Source: an uncultured Muribaculaceae bacterium | GTDB taxonomy: Bacteria > Bacteroidota > Bacteroidia > Bacteroidales > Muribaculaceae | Assembly (NCBI GenBank): GCA_910586565.1 | Contig: CAJUIT010000027.1 | Location: 1 to 24,131 of the forward strand | DNA length: 24,131 nt | Reading direction: 5' to 3' | Shown: one piece after another, positions 1 through 6,658 of the stretch | Layout of the letters: each line of letters starts with the position of its first letter | How positions within the stretch are numbered: position 1 is the first letter of the stretch | Notes under the pieces: generated by a model | Databases searched by the model: none | What the model was told of the DNA's origin: nothing | Seen by the model: only the letters and a program-made list of their open reading frames with translations | Translations under genes and position numbers: made by a program

Positions 1-107
1 GTTGTAGGTAACAATGACTTACAACGATTTCATCCTACTTTTTTACAATTAGGCCGGTAAATATAGTTTGGCACGTCGATTGCAGGTGCGCTCTTGGTTC
101 GATGGAG

Positions 108-152
108 TAAAAATAGCAATGGAACTGAGCCATAAATGACGCAGTTCCATTG
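108..152 (-). terminator. Intrinsic terminator of the thrS-infC-rpmI-rplT operon
   Basis: Read on the minus strand, an 11-bp perfect stem (CAATGGAACTG, positions 152-142, pairing with CAGTTCCATTG, 127-117) closes a 14-nt loop. It is followed at once by CTATTTTTA, a U-rich tract. It begins about 23 nt after the rplT stop codon, which is where an operon-ending rho-independent terminator is expected. Positions 1-107 beyond it show no convincing gene. Confidence 0.85.
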
Positions 153-175
153 TGATGTTTATCGGTTGGGATAAA

Positions 176-526
176 TCAGGCGTTTTTAACCTTGTCAACA
201 ATAGCCTTGAAAGCGGCGGGATTGTTGAGAGCGAGGTCGGCCAACACTTTGCGGTTGATTTCGATGCCTGCTTTGTGGATGAGACCCATGAGCTTGGAGT
301 AAGACAAATCCTCCATGCGGGCGGCAGCGTTGATACGCTGAATCCAAAGAGCGCGGAAGTTGCGCTTTTTGTCCTTACGGTCGCGGTAAGCATAGGTCAG
401 ACCTTTTTCCCAAGTGTTCTTGGCAACGGTCCACACATTGCGGCGGCAACCGAAGTAACCGCGGGTGAGTTTCAGGATTTTCTTTCTACGAGCGCGTGAG
501 GCTACGTGGTTTACTGATCTTGGCAT
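176..526 (-). CDS. rplT: 50S ribosomal protein L20
   Basis: The 116-residue product is the full usual length of bacterial L20, which binds 23S rRNA early in large-subunit assembly and is an autogenous regulator in several bacteria. Recognisable features are the basic N-terminal tail (MPRSVNHVASRARRKKILK), the RGYFG segment and the conserved block RNFRALWIQRINAA near residues 57-70. The gene is the last of the thrS-infC-rpmI-rplT cluster. A 126-nt spacer separates it from rpmI. That spacer holds two small hairpins (632-647 and 613-627) just after the rpmI stop, and an A-rich stretch precedes the ATG, as is common in Bacteroidota. The strong terminator at 108-152 ends the operon. Identification is certain. 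Confidence 0.98.
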   Translation of the reverse strand: MPRSVNHVASRARRKKILKLTRGYFGCRRNVWTVAKNTWEKGLTYAYRDRKDKKRNFRALWIQRINAAARMEDLSYSKLMGLIHKAGIEINRKVLADLALNNPAAFKAIVDKVKNA

Positions 527-652
527 TTTTCTGTTCGTTTTTGATTGTGAGCGGCGTTATTGGTCTACGCACTTTAAGCTACACATTCGGTTAATGATAA
601 ATTTGAACTGGTGTTTTGGTTGAAAACCTTTGAGGCAGAAGCTGCTCGCGGA

Positions 653-850
653 TTAGCGGAGACCGAGAAGAGCTTTTACGTTACCTGCGTCAACGCGGTC
701 AACAGTACCGAAGTGGGTGAGGTTGCGTTTCTGCTTTTTGGTTTTCTTTGTCAGGATGTGGCTTTTGAAAGCGTGCTTTCTTTTGATCTTTCCTGATCCG
801 GTAAGGGCGAACCTTTTTTTGGCACCGGAATTAGTTTTAATCTTTGGCAT
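653..850 (-). CDS. rpmI: 50S ribosomal protein L35
   Basis: This is a 65-residue, highly basic protein of the normal L35 length. It starts MPKIKTNSGAKKRF and carries the diagnostic motif around KIKRKHAFKSHILTKKTKKQKR at residues 21-42. L35 is a small component of the 50S subunit. It lies between infC (146 nt upstream) and rplT (126 nt downstream), the classical IF3-L35-L20 order. The region before the ATG is A/T-rich without a Shine-Dalgarno sequence. The unusually long upstream spacer carries an inverted repeat (952-990) that could control rpmI-rplT translation, as described for the E. coli operon. Here that is inference only. Confidence 0.97.
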   Translation of the reverse strand: MPKIKTNSGAKKRFALTGSGKIKRKHAFKSHILTKKTKKQKRNLTHFGTVDRVDAGNVKALLGLR

Positions 851-951
851 TTTTGAAAATTGTTTAAGTTGTTTATAATTATTGCCGCAGCCATAGAGGG
901 CGACAGATAATTTTCTTTAGTTCAAACTATTGGCGATGGCCACAACATTAC

Positions 952-990
952 TAACGAGGATGAGCGCGTTTTATTGTGCGTCGCTCGTTA
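952..990 (-). promoter_or_regulatory. Inverted repeat in the infC-rpmI spacer, candidate regulatory RNA element
   Basis: Seven nucleotides after the infC stop, the minus-strand transcript contains TAACGAG (990-984) and its exact complement CTCGTTA (958-952). An alternative stem GAGCG (986-982) with CGCTC (966-962) uses part of the same left arm, so the two foldings are mutually exclusive. No U-tract follows, which argues against a simple terminator. In E. coli and in Firmicutes, L20 represses its own operon by binding mRNA structures in or before this cluster. Whether this element does so here is unknown. Confidence 0.4.
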
Positions 991-996
991 TTTTTG

Positions 997-1758
997 TCAA
1001 GCGGTTGGTTTCTTTTTCGGGGAAATCATGATAATCATGCGTTTCCCTTCGAGAACGGGCATCTGCTCAACTTTGCCAAGTTCTTCGAGGTCGTTGGCGA
1101 AACGAAGCAGAAGCACTTCGCCTTGCTCCTTGAAAAGAATTGAACGTCCTTTGAAGAAAACGTAGGCTTTCACTTTCGAGCCTTCCTGAAGGAAGCTCTG
1201 GGCGTGCTTGAGCTTGAAGTTGTAGTCGTGGTCGTCGGTCTGGGGTCCGAAACGGATTTCTTTCACCACCACCTTGGTTGCTTTTGCCTTCTGCTCTTTC
1301 AGGCGCTTTTTCTGCTGATAGAGGAATTTGGAGTAATCAAGGATTTTGCAGACAGGCGGCTGGGCAGTGGGTGAAATCTCGATGAGGTCGAGTTCCAGCT
1401 CGTCGGCCATTTTCAGCGCTTCCTGAATGGAGTAGACGCCGTTTTCCACATTGTCGCCCACTACGCGCACTTCTTTAGCGCGGATGCGCTCGTTGATTGC
1501 GTAGGGTTCTTCTTTGCGGGGCATGCGGGGGCCTTGCATGCGGGGACCTCCGCCGGGACGACCGGCACCTGCCGGACGCGGACCCGAGAATCCGCCGGGG
1601 CGTGAACCCTGATATCCGCCGGGGCGGGGTGCTCCGGTGCCTGCCGGACGAGAGCCGGCAGCGCCTTGTGGACGGGGAGCGCCACTACCACCCTGAGGGC
1701 GCGGCGATCCGTTGAATGCAGGGCGTCCTGACCCTGAATGCTGTGGTTTTTTATCCAT
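997..1758 (-). CDS. infC: Translation initiation factor IF-3 with a long Gly/Pro/Arg-rich N-terminal extension
   Basis: IF3 binds the 30S subunit, blocks premature 50S joining and monitors start-codon and initiator-tRNA selection. Residues about 83-253 form a complete IF3. The N domain starts EEPYAINERIRAKEVRVVGD, the linker is KFLYQQKKRLKEQKAKATK (about 144-162), and the C domain includes KEIRFGPQTDDHDYNFKLKHA, FFKGRSI and the end MPVLEGKRMIIMI. Residues 1-82 are extra: low-complexity Gly, Pro, Arg, Ala and Ser with repeated PRPQG and SRPGG units, predicted disordered and positively charged. IF3 is usually about 180 residues, so the 253 here is long. The ATG at 1758 lies 36 nt after thrS. 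Internal ATGs at residues 74 and 79 would give a conventional protein, so which start is used is open. Confidence 0.96.
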   Translation of the reverse strand: MDKKPQHSGSGRPAFNGSPRPQGGSGAPRPQGAAGSRPAGTGAPRPGGYQGSRPGGFSGPRPAGAGRPGGGPRMQGPRMPRKEEPYAINERIRAKEVRVVGDNVENGVYSIQEALKMADELELDLIEISPTAQPPVCKILDYSKFLYQQKKRLKEQKAKATKVVVKEIRFGPQTDDHDYNFKLKHAQSFLQEGSKVKAYVFFKGRSILFKEQGEVLLLRFANDLEELGKVEQMPVLEGKRMIIMISPKKKPTA

Positions 1759-1794
1759 TAACTGGTGTTAAGTTGTTCTTCTTTTTTGTTGAAA

Positions 1795-3726
1795 TCACTT
1801 AAGGTCGGCTACCAATTTCGCAATTTCGTCGGCAAAGGTAGCAATTTTCATCGTACCTTTATCACCTTCGCCCTGTTTTCTTACAGAAACTTCGCCATTT
1901 TCAGCTTCTTTTTCACCAACTACAAGCATGTAGGGGATTCGGCGGAGTTCATTATCGCGAATTTTGCGGCCGATTTTTTCATTGCGGTCGTCAACGGTCA
2001 CGCGCACATCGGCTGCTGTGAGCTGGCGAGCAACTTCGTAGGCGTAGTCGTTGAATTTCTCCGAAATGGGGAGGATGATTGCCTGATCGGGAGCGAGCCA
2101 GAGGGGGAATTTGCCGGCGGTGTGCTCCAAAAGCACTGCCACAAAGCGTTCGAGCGAGCCGAAGGGGGCGCGGTGAATCATCACGGGGCGGTGTTTTTGG
2201 TTGTCGGAACCGGTGTATTCGAGCTGGAAACGTTCGGGCAGGTTGTAGTCTACCTGAATTGTGCCGAGCTGCCAACGGCGGCCGAGGGCGTCTTTAACCA
2301 TGAAGTCGAGCTTCGGGCCGTAGAACGCGGCTTCGCCGAGCTCTTTGCGGGCCTTGAGCCCTTTTTCTTCGCAGGCTTCGATGATTGCGGTTTCGGCAAG
2401 ATGCCAGTTTTCGTCGCTGCCGATATATTTCTGTTTGTTCTTGGGGTCGCGGAGTGAAATCTGCGCCTCAAAGTTCTCAAAGTCGAGAGCCTTGAAGATG
2501 TAGAAGATGATATCCATCACCTTGAGGAATTCATCCTTGATTTGCTCGGGCGCGCAGAAAATGTGGGCGTCATCCTGGGTGAAACCACGCACACGGGTCA
2601 AGCCGTGAAGCTCGCCGGTCTGCTCGTAGCGGTAAACTGTGCCGAATTCGGCAAGACGCAGAGGCAGGTCGCGGTAAGAGCGGGGAGATGATTTGAAGAT
2701 TTCGCAGTGGTGGGGGCAGTTCATGGGTTTGAGCATGTACTCCTCCCCTTCCTGCGGGGTGTGGATGGGCTGGAATGAGTCTTTGCCATATTTAGCATAG
2801 TGTCCCGAAGTGACATAGAGCATTTTGTTGCCTATGTGGGGGGTGATTACCTGCTGGTAGCCATACTGCTTTTGGATTTTGCGCAGGAATTGCTCCAGAC
2901 GGTCGCGCAGAGCTGCACCTTTGGGGAGCCACAAGGGGAGACCGGCACCAACGTTGGTTGAGAAGGCAAACAGCTCCATCTCCTTGCCGAGTTTGCGGTG
3001 GTCGCGTTTCTTGGCTTCCTCAATCATGGCGAGATACTCATCGAGCATCTTCTTTTTGGGGAATGTGATGCCATATACGCGCACGAGCTGATTGCGGCTG
3101 TCGTCGCCACGCCAATATGCTCCGGCGAGCGACATCACTTTCGCAGCCTTGATAACGCCTGTGGAGGGGATGTGCGGGCCGCGGCAAAGATCGGTGAATG
3201 CGCCTTGTGTGTAAGTGGTGATGTGGCCATCCTCAAGTTCCGAGATGAGCTCGCATTTATATTCCTCACCACGGTCGCCGAACATTTTGAGGGCATCGTC
3301 CTTGGCAATGTCGGCACGGACAATCTGTTCGTTGCGTTTTGCCAATTCAAGCATCTTTGCTTCAATTGCGGGGAAGTCGGCGGCTGTGATTGAATGGCCG
3401 TTGGGGTCTATATCGTAATAAAATCCGTTTTCGAGCGCCGGACCGATGCCGAATTTCACACCGGGGAACAGCTCCTGAAGCGCTTCGGCCAAGAGGTGGG
3501 CTGAGCTGTGCCAGAATGCATGCTTCCCTTCGGGGTCGTCCCATTTGAAGAGTTTGATTGTGGCGTCAGACTCGATGGGGCGTGTGAGGTCCCATTCCTG
3601 CTCATTTACGGAGGCGGCAAGAACGTCGCGTGCTAACTGGGGTGACAGGCTTGCGGCAATCTGAAGCGGTGTTACACCGGCCTCGAATTGTTTTACCGAA
3701 TTGTCGGGAAAAGTAATGTTAATCAT
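1795..3726 (-). CDS. thrS: Threonyl-tRNA synthetase
   Basis: This class II synthetase charges tRNA-Thr and edits Ser-tRNA-Thr. The chosen start gives MINITFPDNSVKQFEAG, the normal N-terminal TGS domain, and 643 residues, the usual length. An upstream in-frame ATG at 3771 would add 15 residues across a leader hairpin and is unlikely. The editing-domain ligands are present (H73 and H77 in WHSSAH; C181 and H185 in TDLCRGPH). So are the catalytic zinc ligands C337 (MNCPHH), H388 (DDAHIF) and H518 (MIHRAPFGSLERF). The C-terminal 110 residues form the anticodon-binding domain. It is the first gene of the operon with infC-rpmI-rplT. A promoter lies at 3801-3829, and a tRNA-Thr anticodon-like hairpin lies 24 nt before the start codon. 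Confidence 0.98.
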   Translation of the reverse strand: MINITFPDNSVKQFEAGVTPLQIAASLSPQLARDVLAASVNEQEWDLTRPIESDATIKLFKWDDPEGKHAFWHSSAHLLAEALQELFPGVKFGIGPALENGFYYDIDPNGHSITAADFPAIEAKMLELAKRNEQIVRADIAKDDALKMFGDRGEEYKCELISELEDGHITTYTQGAFTDLCRGPHIPSTGVIKAAKVMSLAGAYWRGDDSRNQLVRVYGITFPKKKMLDEYLAMIEEAKKRDHRKLGKEMELFAFSTNVGAGLPLWLPKGAALRDRLEQFLRKIQKQYGYQQVITPHIGNKMLYVTSGHYAKYGKDSFQPIHTPQEGEEYMLKPMNCPHHCEIFKSSPRSYRDLPLRLAEFGTVYRYEQTGELHGLTRVRGFTQDDAHIFCAPEQIKDEFLKVMDIIFYIFKALDFENFEAQISLRDPKNKQKYIGSDENWHLAETAIIEACEEKGLKARKELGEAAFYGPKLDFMVKDALGRRWQLGTIQVDYNLPERFQLEYTGSDNQKHRPVMIHRAPFGSLERFVAVLLEHTAGKFPLWLAPDQAIILPISEKFNDYAYEVARQLTAADVRVTVDDRNEKIGRKIRDNELRRIPYMLVVGEKEAENGEVSVRKQGEGDKGTMKIATFADEIAKLVADLK

Positions 3727-3750
3727 GTTAGAGTGTTGTTTATCAATAAA

Positions 3751-3790
3751 TTGCCACCAACAACGTGGCAACCAAACAAAATTGCTTTGT
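3751..3790 (-). promoter_or_regulatory. thrS leader: anticodon-arm-like hairpin, candidate ThrRS operator
   Basis: On the minus strand TTGCCAC (3771-3765) pairs perfectly with GTGGCAA (3757-3751) around the 7-nt loop GTTGTTG. Two further G-U pairs could extend the stem. Numbered as a tRNA anticodon loop, the second base is U33 and bases 3-5 are UGU, a threonine anticodon. A smaller hairpin (ACAAA/TTTGT, 3790-3776) stands just 5' of it. The arm ends 24 nt before the thrS ATG. A competing possibility is a pseudoknot between loop GTTGTT and AACAAC at 3740-3735. E. coli thrS is repressed by ThrRS through such a mimic; function here is inferred. Confidence 0.5.
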
Positions 3791-3800
3791 AGAGCAGTTG

Positions 3801-3829
3801 CAAAATTACAAAAAATGGATGGAAACCAA
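3801..3829 (-). promoter_or_regulatory. Bacteroidota-type promoter for thrS operon
   Basis: On the minus strand the sequence has TTG (3829-3827), an 18-nt spacer and TAATTTTG (3808-3801), which fits the Bacteroidota -33/-7 consensus TTTG/TTG and TAnnTTTG. Transcription would begin near 3795, giving a leader of about 68 nt that contains the two hairpins. Confidence 0.65.
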
Positions 3830-3911
3830 GCGAGACTGACTGAAAAATAATGCGGTGACTCTCGGAAACTGTTTGAATTTATTCCAACTATATCTCAGCG
3901 AAAATAAAAAA

Positions 3912-3976
3912 GATGAAATGTTGTTAACTCCCGCGGAGTGGTGCCTGCCGAAGTTTGTTAATATGATGAAATGTTG
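3912..3976. repeat. 12-bp direct repeat upstream of the thrC promoter
   Basis: GATGAAATGTTG occurs at 3912-3923 and again at 3965-3976, with start-to-start spacing of 53 bp (close to five helical turns). A shorter TTGTTAA also recurs (3921-3927 and 3955-3961). The second copy ends just before the thrC -33 box. It could be a pair of operator sites, or chance in A/T-rich DNA. The rest of the 333-bp thrS-thrC intergenic region holds the two promoters and the thrS leader, and I see nothing else there. Confidence 0.35.
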
Positions 3977-3983
3977 CAAAAAT

Positions 3984-4016
3984 TTTGGGTTGTTTGCATC
4001 GGTTTTACTATCTTTG
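3984..4016 (+). promoter_or_regulatory. Bacteroidota-type promoter for thrC
   Basis: TTTG at 3984-3987 and TATCTTTG at 4009-4016, 21 nt apart, match the -33 and -7 elements. The predicted start of transcription is near 4021-4023, about 38 nt before the ATG at 4060. This rules out the longer in-frame start at 3985, which lies inside the promoter. Confidence 0.65.
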
Positions 4017-4059
4017 TTCATGTTTGTGGCACCATTGCAGGTGCCGGTCAAATCAAGTT

Positions 4060-5394
4060 ATGATTCTTCACAGCACCAACGGTTCCGCTCCGGCGGTTTC
4101 TTTCGTGGAAGGGATTAAAAACGGACTTGCTCCCGACGGGGGGCTTTATATGCCTGACAGGCTTCCGCGTCTGCCTCGGGCATTCTTTCGCAATATTCAT
4201 GAAATGAATGTGCGCGAGATTGCTTATGTGGTGGGGAACACGCTGCTTGGGGATATGTTGCCGTCGGTAGCCATCAAGAAGATGGTCGACAATGCGCTTG
4301 ATTTTGATTTGCCCATTACGGAAGTCGGCGGCAATCGGTTGTTGCTTAATTTGTATGGAGGGCCATCACGCTCATTCAAGGATATCGGTGCCCGGTTTAT
4401 GCGCGAATTGCTCAAGGCGTTTTTCCCTGTCGGAGATTCACGAACTATACTTTTGGCAACAACGGGCGACAGCGGAGAAGCAATGGCAGCGGCATTTGCC
4501 GCAGATGAATCCACCAATGTGGTAATGGTTTATCCCCGCGGTGAGATATCACACCACTCCCCCATTGCATCGAATACTAAGAAATCGAATGTTTGGGGTG
4601 TGGAGGTTGACGGCACATTCGACCAATGCCAGAATCTTGTGAAAGAGGTTCTGCTGGCCGATCTTGGTGCGGATTCTATGAGACTGACCTCGGGTAATTC
4701 AATGAATCTTGCCAGAGAATTGCCGGCCATAATATTTGTGTTTTATGCTTATGCACAGGCATTGGCCCGAACCGAGGGGAAAGGGCGCGTTGTGATTTCC
4801 ATTCCATGCGGCAGCCTCGGCACTATGGCAGCCGCTCTCATGGCAAAACAGATGGGGTTGCCTGTCGACCGGTTTATCGCAGCCAACAATGCCAACGATG
4901 TGTTTGTTGAATATCTGAAAACCGGCGGTTTCCGACCGCGTGAGGCATTGCTTACTTTAGCCCGTGCTATGGATGTCGGCAATCCTGCGAACATGGCTCG
5001 CATAAGCCATCTTTACGGAGGCGATTTGTCGAGATTGCGGGCCGATGTGGAGGGATATTCCTATAGCGATGATGAAATAGCCGAAACGATGCGCGAGGTG
5101 TACAGTGAATATGGCCTTGTGGTTGAGCCTCAGTGTGCCACTGCATTGAGGGCTTTGCAGCGTCACACGGCGCCCGAAGAAACCGGCGTTGCTATAGCCG
5201 GTGTCGATCCCAGGAAATCGGCCGATGTAATCGGCAAAGTGATGGGCATCGAACTTGCCGGTTGTGAATCGTCATTGCATGAATTGAAAGTATCAAAAAT
5301 ACCACCTACACGCGCTGCACTCGAACGAGTGTTGCAAAATGTTGCAAGCGTTTCCAATAGGAAAAGCTGCGGCGTTTCGGTGAGAGGTAATTAA
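4060..5394 (+). CDS. thrC: Threonine synthase
   Basis: This PLP enzyme converts O-phosphohomoserine to threonine, the last step of threonine synthesis. The chosen ATG gives MILHSTNGSAPAVSFVEGIKNGLAPDGGLYMP, the conserved N-terminus of the family, and 444 residues, a normal length. The PLP lysine is K107 in GGPSRSFKDIGARFM. The phosphate-binding region is TTGDSGEAMAAAF, and the SGNSMNLARELPAI segment follows. It has its own promoter and is divergent from thrS. In many Bacteroidales thrC sits with the aspartokinase/homoserine dehydrogenase and a phosphoglycerate-mutase-like gene; neither is in this window. Pairing the threonine biosynthetic gene with the threonine tRNA synthetase may be coincidence or a regulatory link. 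The next gene starts 43 nt downstream on the same strand and may be cotranscribed. Confidence 0.95.
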   Translation: MILHSTNGSAPAVSFVEGIKNGLAPDGGLYMPDRLPRLPRAFFRNIHEMNVREIAYVVGNTLLGDMLPSVAIKKMVDNALDFDLPITEVGGNRLLLNLYGGPSRSFKDIGARFMRELLKAFFPVGDSRTILLATTGDSGEAMAAAFAADESTNVVMVYPRGEISHHSPIASNTKKSNVWGVEVDGTFDQCQNLVKEVLLADLGADSMRLTSGNSMNLARELPAIIFVFYAYAQALARTEGKGRVVISIPCGSLGTMAAALMAKQMGLPVDRFIAANNANDVFVEYLKTGGFRPREALLTLARAMDVGNPANMARISHLYGGDLSRLRADVEGYSYSDDEIAETMREVYSEYGLVVEPQCATALRALQRHTAPEETGVAIAGVDPRKSADVIGKVMGIELAGCESSLHELKVSKIPPTRAALERVLQNVASVSNRKSCGVSVRGN

Positions 5395-5437
5395 AAATAG
5401 ACACCGTTAATACTAACAACTAAAAAATAAGATTATC

Positions 5438-5797
5438 ATGGCAAACAAACGTGATCTTAAAAAGGAAGTGAGATATATTTGTGGCGGTCTCGCCACTGAG
5501 TGCCTGTTGGCAGCTGACTACGTGAAAGGAGTTGACCGCAATGTGATGCGTGCCATCGTTGGTAAAATCGCAGCTTTGCAGGCCAATGCTTTGCAGGGAA
5601 TTTCTTTCTCGTTCGATAAGGTAGCTTCTGATTTTGCTTCGGCAGCCGAATATAACAAGGAACGCCGCGCCTACTACAAAGCCGCTTTCGATTCGTTCCG
5701 CAAAAAGTTCAACACCCGTGTGCAGGAGATTGTGAAAGAGATGAACGCAGCTCTCCCGCAGGAAGTTAAGGATGCCAACAAAGAGGCAGCCAAATAA
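5438..5797 (+). CDS. Conserved small alpha-helical protein of unknown function
   Basis: A 119-residue, Lys/Ala-rich protein beginning MANKRDLKKEVRYICGGLATECLLA. It resembles a small uncharacterised family I recall in Bacteroidales (N-termini of the kind 'KRDLKK.I.YIC..L..EC'); I recognise no enzymatic motif. It has no signal peptide or membrane segment and is predicted to be mostly helical, with a basic middle (YNKERRAYYKAAFDSFRKKF, about residues 72-91) and a charged tail. Two cysteines (C15, C21) lie in the conserved N-terminal part. Codon use is even and C/G-ending like well-expressed neighbours, and the A-rich leader before the ATG suggests efficient translation. It follows thrC by 43 nt, with no promoter visible between them, and precedes a strong hairpin at 5828. 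Its role is unknown. Confidence 0.85.
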   Translation: MANKRDLKKEVRYICGGLATECLLAADYVKGVDRNVMRAIVGKIAALQANALQGISFSFDKVASDFASAAEYNKERRAYYKAAFDSFRKKFNTRVQEIVKEMNAALPQEVKDANKEAAK

Positions 5798-5827
5798 AGC
5801 GGTTAACGAGCCGTCCTATGATACATC

Positions 5828-5856
5828 GTGGAGGAGAGTTGATAATTCTCCTCCAC
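5828..5856 (+). terminator. Strong hairpin after the small conserved gene, possible terminator
   Basis: GTGGAGGAGA (5828-5837) pairs perfectly with TCTCCTCCAC (5847-5856) around a 9-nt loop, 30 nt after the stop codon at 5797. No U-tract follows, so it may be a 3'-end protecting hairpin or a poor terminator. The rest of the 197-nt spacer before the acyltransferase shows no clear promoter. Confidence 0.5.
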
Positions 5857-5994
5857 AGGTGTTCGTGGGTGTCATTATGCCCGCTGGTTGCATTAAGCCG
5901 CCACGGGTGTTATTGTGACAATCCCTTTCCATTGGATTAAAACACGGGGGAGCACCGAAATTTCAGCATTCTGTTCCCCTACTCTACAATAAAA

Positions 5995-6543
5995 ATGAAT
6001 ATATCAGCAAGGCTACTGAAGATGTTTGGTTGGACGGTCGAGATAACAGTTCCCGACTATCCCAAATGCATCATCTGCGTAGCACCCCACACCTCCAACT
6101 GGGATTTCATTCTTGGCGAGCTGGCCATCCGCTCGGTTGGGCGCACAGCCGGTTTTCTGATGAAATCGTCCTGGTTTTTCTTTCCGCTCGGATGTATATT
6201 GAAGGCTATCGGCGGTGTGCCGGTAGAACGGAAAAACAAAAAGATGTCGCTTGTCGACGCGATGGTTCAACGTTTTAAAAGCGAGGAACGGCTCACGGTT
6301 GCAATTGCTCCTGAGGGAACGCGTAAAAGCGTTGACAAATGGCACACCGGTTTTTTGAGAATTGCCTCGGAAGCCAATGTGCCTGTTGCATTGGGGGCGA
6401 TAGATTATGCGAAGCGGCATATTCAGGTCACCGATATGTTTGAGCCGACAGGTGATGTTGAGCGTGATATAGCTGAGGTGAAACGTTTTTACAGCCGTTT
6501 CACCGGGAAATATCCCTCAAATTGTTCCGTGCGCCCCCAATAG
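5995..6543 (+). CDS. PlsC-family 1-acyl-glycerol-3-phosphate-type acyltransferase
   Basis: The 182-residue protein has the motifs of the glycerolipid acyltransferase superfamily. The catalytic HX4D box is H32-D37 (PHTSNWDF), the second block is GGVPVERK (about 73-80), and the phosphate-binding PEGTR lies at 106-110. Such enzymes transfer fatty acyl groups to lysophosphatidate or related acceptors at the inner membrane face. It is shorter than classical PlsC (about 240 residues) and lacks an obvious N-terminal transmembrane anchor, though the stretch WFFFPLGCILKAIGG (60-74) is hydrophobic. The exact acceptor cannot be told; ornithine-lipid or aminolipid synthesis is possible. It stands alone between two spacers and is followed by an inverted repeat and the nitrilase-family gene. 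Confidence 0.85.
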   Translation: MNISARLLKMFGWTVEITVPDYPKCIICVAPHTSNWDFILGELAIRSVGRTAGFLMKSSWFFFPLGCILKAIGGVPVERKNKKMSLVDAMVQRFKSEERLTVAIAPEGTRKSVDKWHTGFLRIASEANVPVALGAIDYAKRHIQVTDMFEPTGDVERDIAEVKRFYSRFTGKYPSNCSVRPQ

Positions 6544-6564
6544 CATTATAGAAGCCGTTTTTAA

Positions 6565-6616
6565 TTTATCACATAAAATATCTATCCAATCAACGGTTTC
6601 ATACTAAAGTGATAAA
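6565..6616. repeat. Inverted repeat in the acyltransferase-amidase spacer
   Basis: TTTATCAC (6565-6572) and GTGATAAA (6609-6616) are exact reverse complements separated by 36 nt. They could be operator half-sites or a weak stem. A degenerate -7-like TATATTTTG (one base longer than consensus) lies at 6636-6644, just before the predicted TTG start of the next gene. Confidence 0.3.
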
Positions 6617-6658
6617 TCCGCCGAGTGGTTAGGTTTATATTTTGTACTTAACAAGTTC

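Noticed and set aside
1..107. Possible gene or tRNA end at the left edge
   Set aside because: No open frame with coding character, no tRNA-like cloverleaf, and only a degenerate -7-like TATAGTTTG with wrong spacing.
1513..1758. Tandem DNA repeat or mobile insertion in infC
   Set aside because: The G/C-rich repeats stay in frame with IF3 and encode a low-complexity protein tail; no flanking duplications or terminal repeats are seen.
1765..2457. Plus-strand frame of 230 codons over thrS
   Set aside because: thrS is unambiguous on the other strand with all catalytic residues; the antisense product is composition-driven and matches nothing.
3727..3771. Upstream in-frame ATG of thrS (15 extra residues)
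   Set aside because: The extension lies over the leader hairpin, is not part of the TGS domain, and the ATG at 3726 gives the normal family N-terminus.
3727..3800. T-box riboswitch for thrS
   Set aside because: There is no specifier loop with the T-box sequence and no terminator/antiterminator pair. The leader is far too short, and T-boxes are mainly a Firmicutes and Actinobacteria device.
3963..4118. Small ORF with a hydrophobic, signal-peptide-like segment upstream of thrC (MMKCCKNFGLFASVLLSLFM)
   Set aside because: It overlaps the thrC promoter -7 box and runs out of frame into thrC. Its start lies upstream of the predicted transcript start, so it would not be translated.
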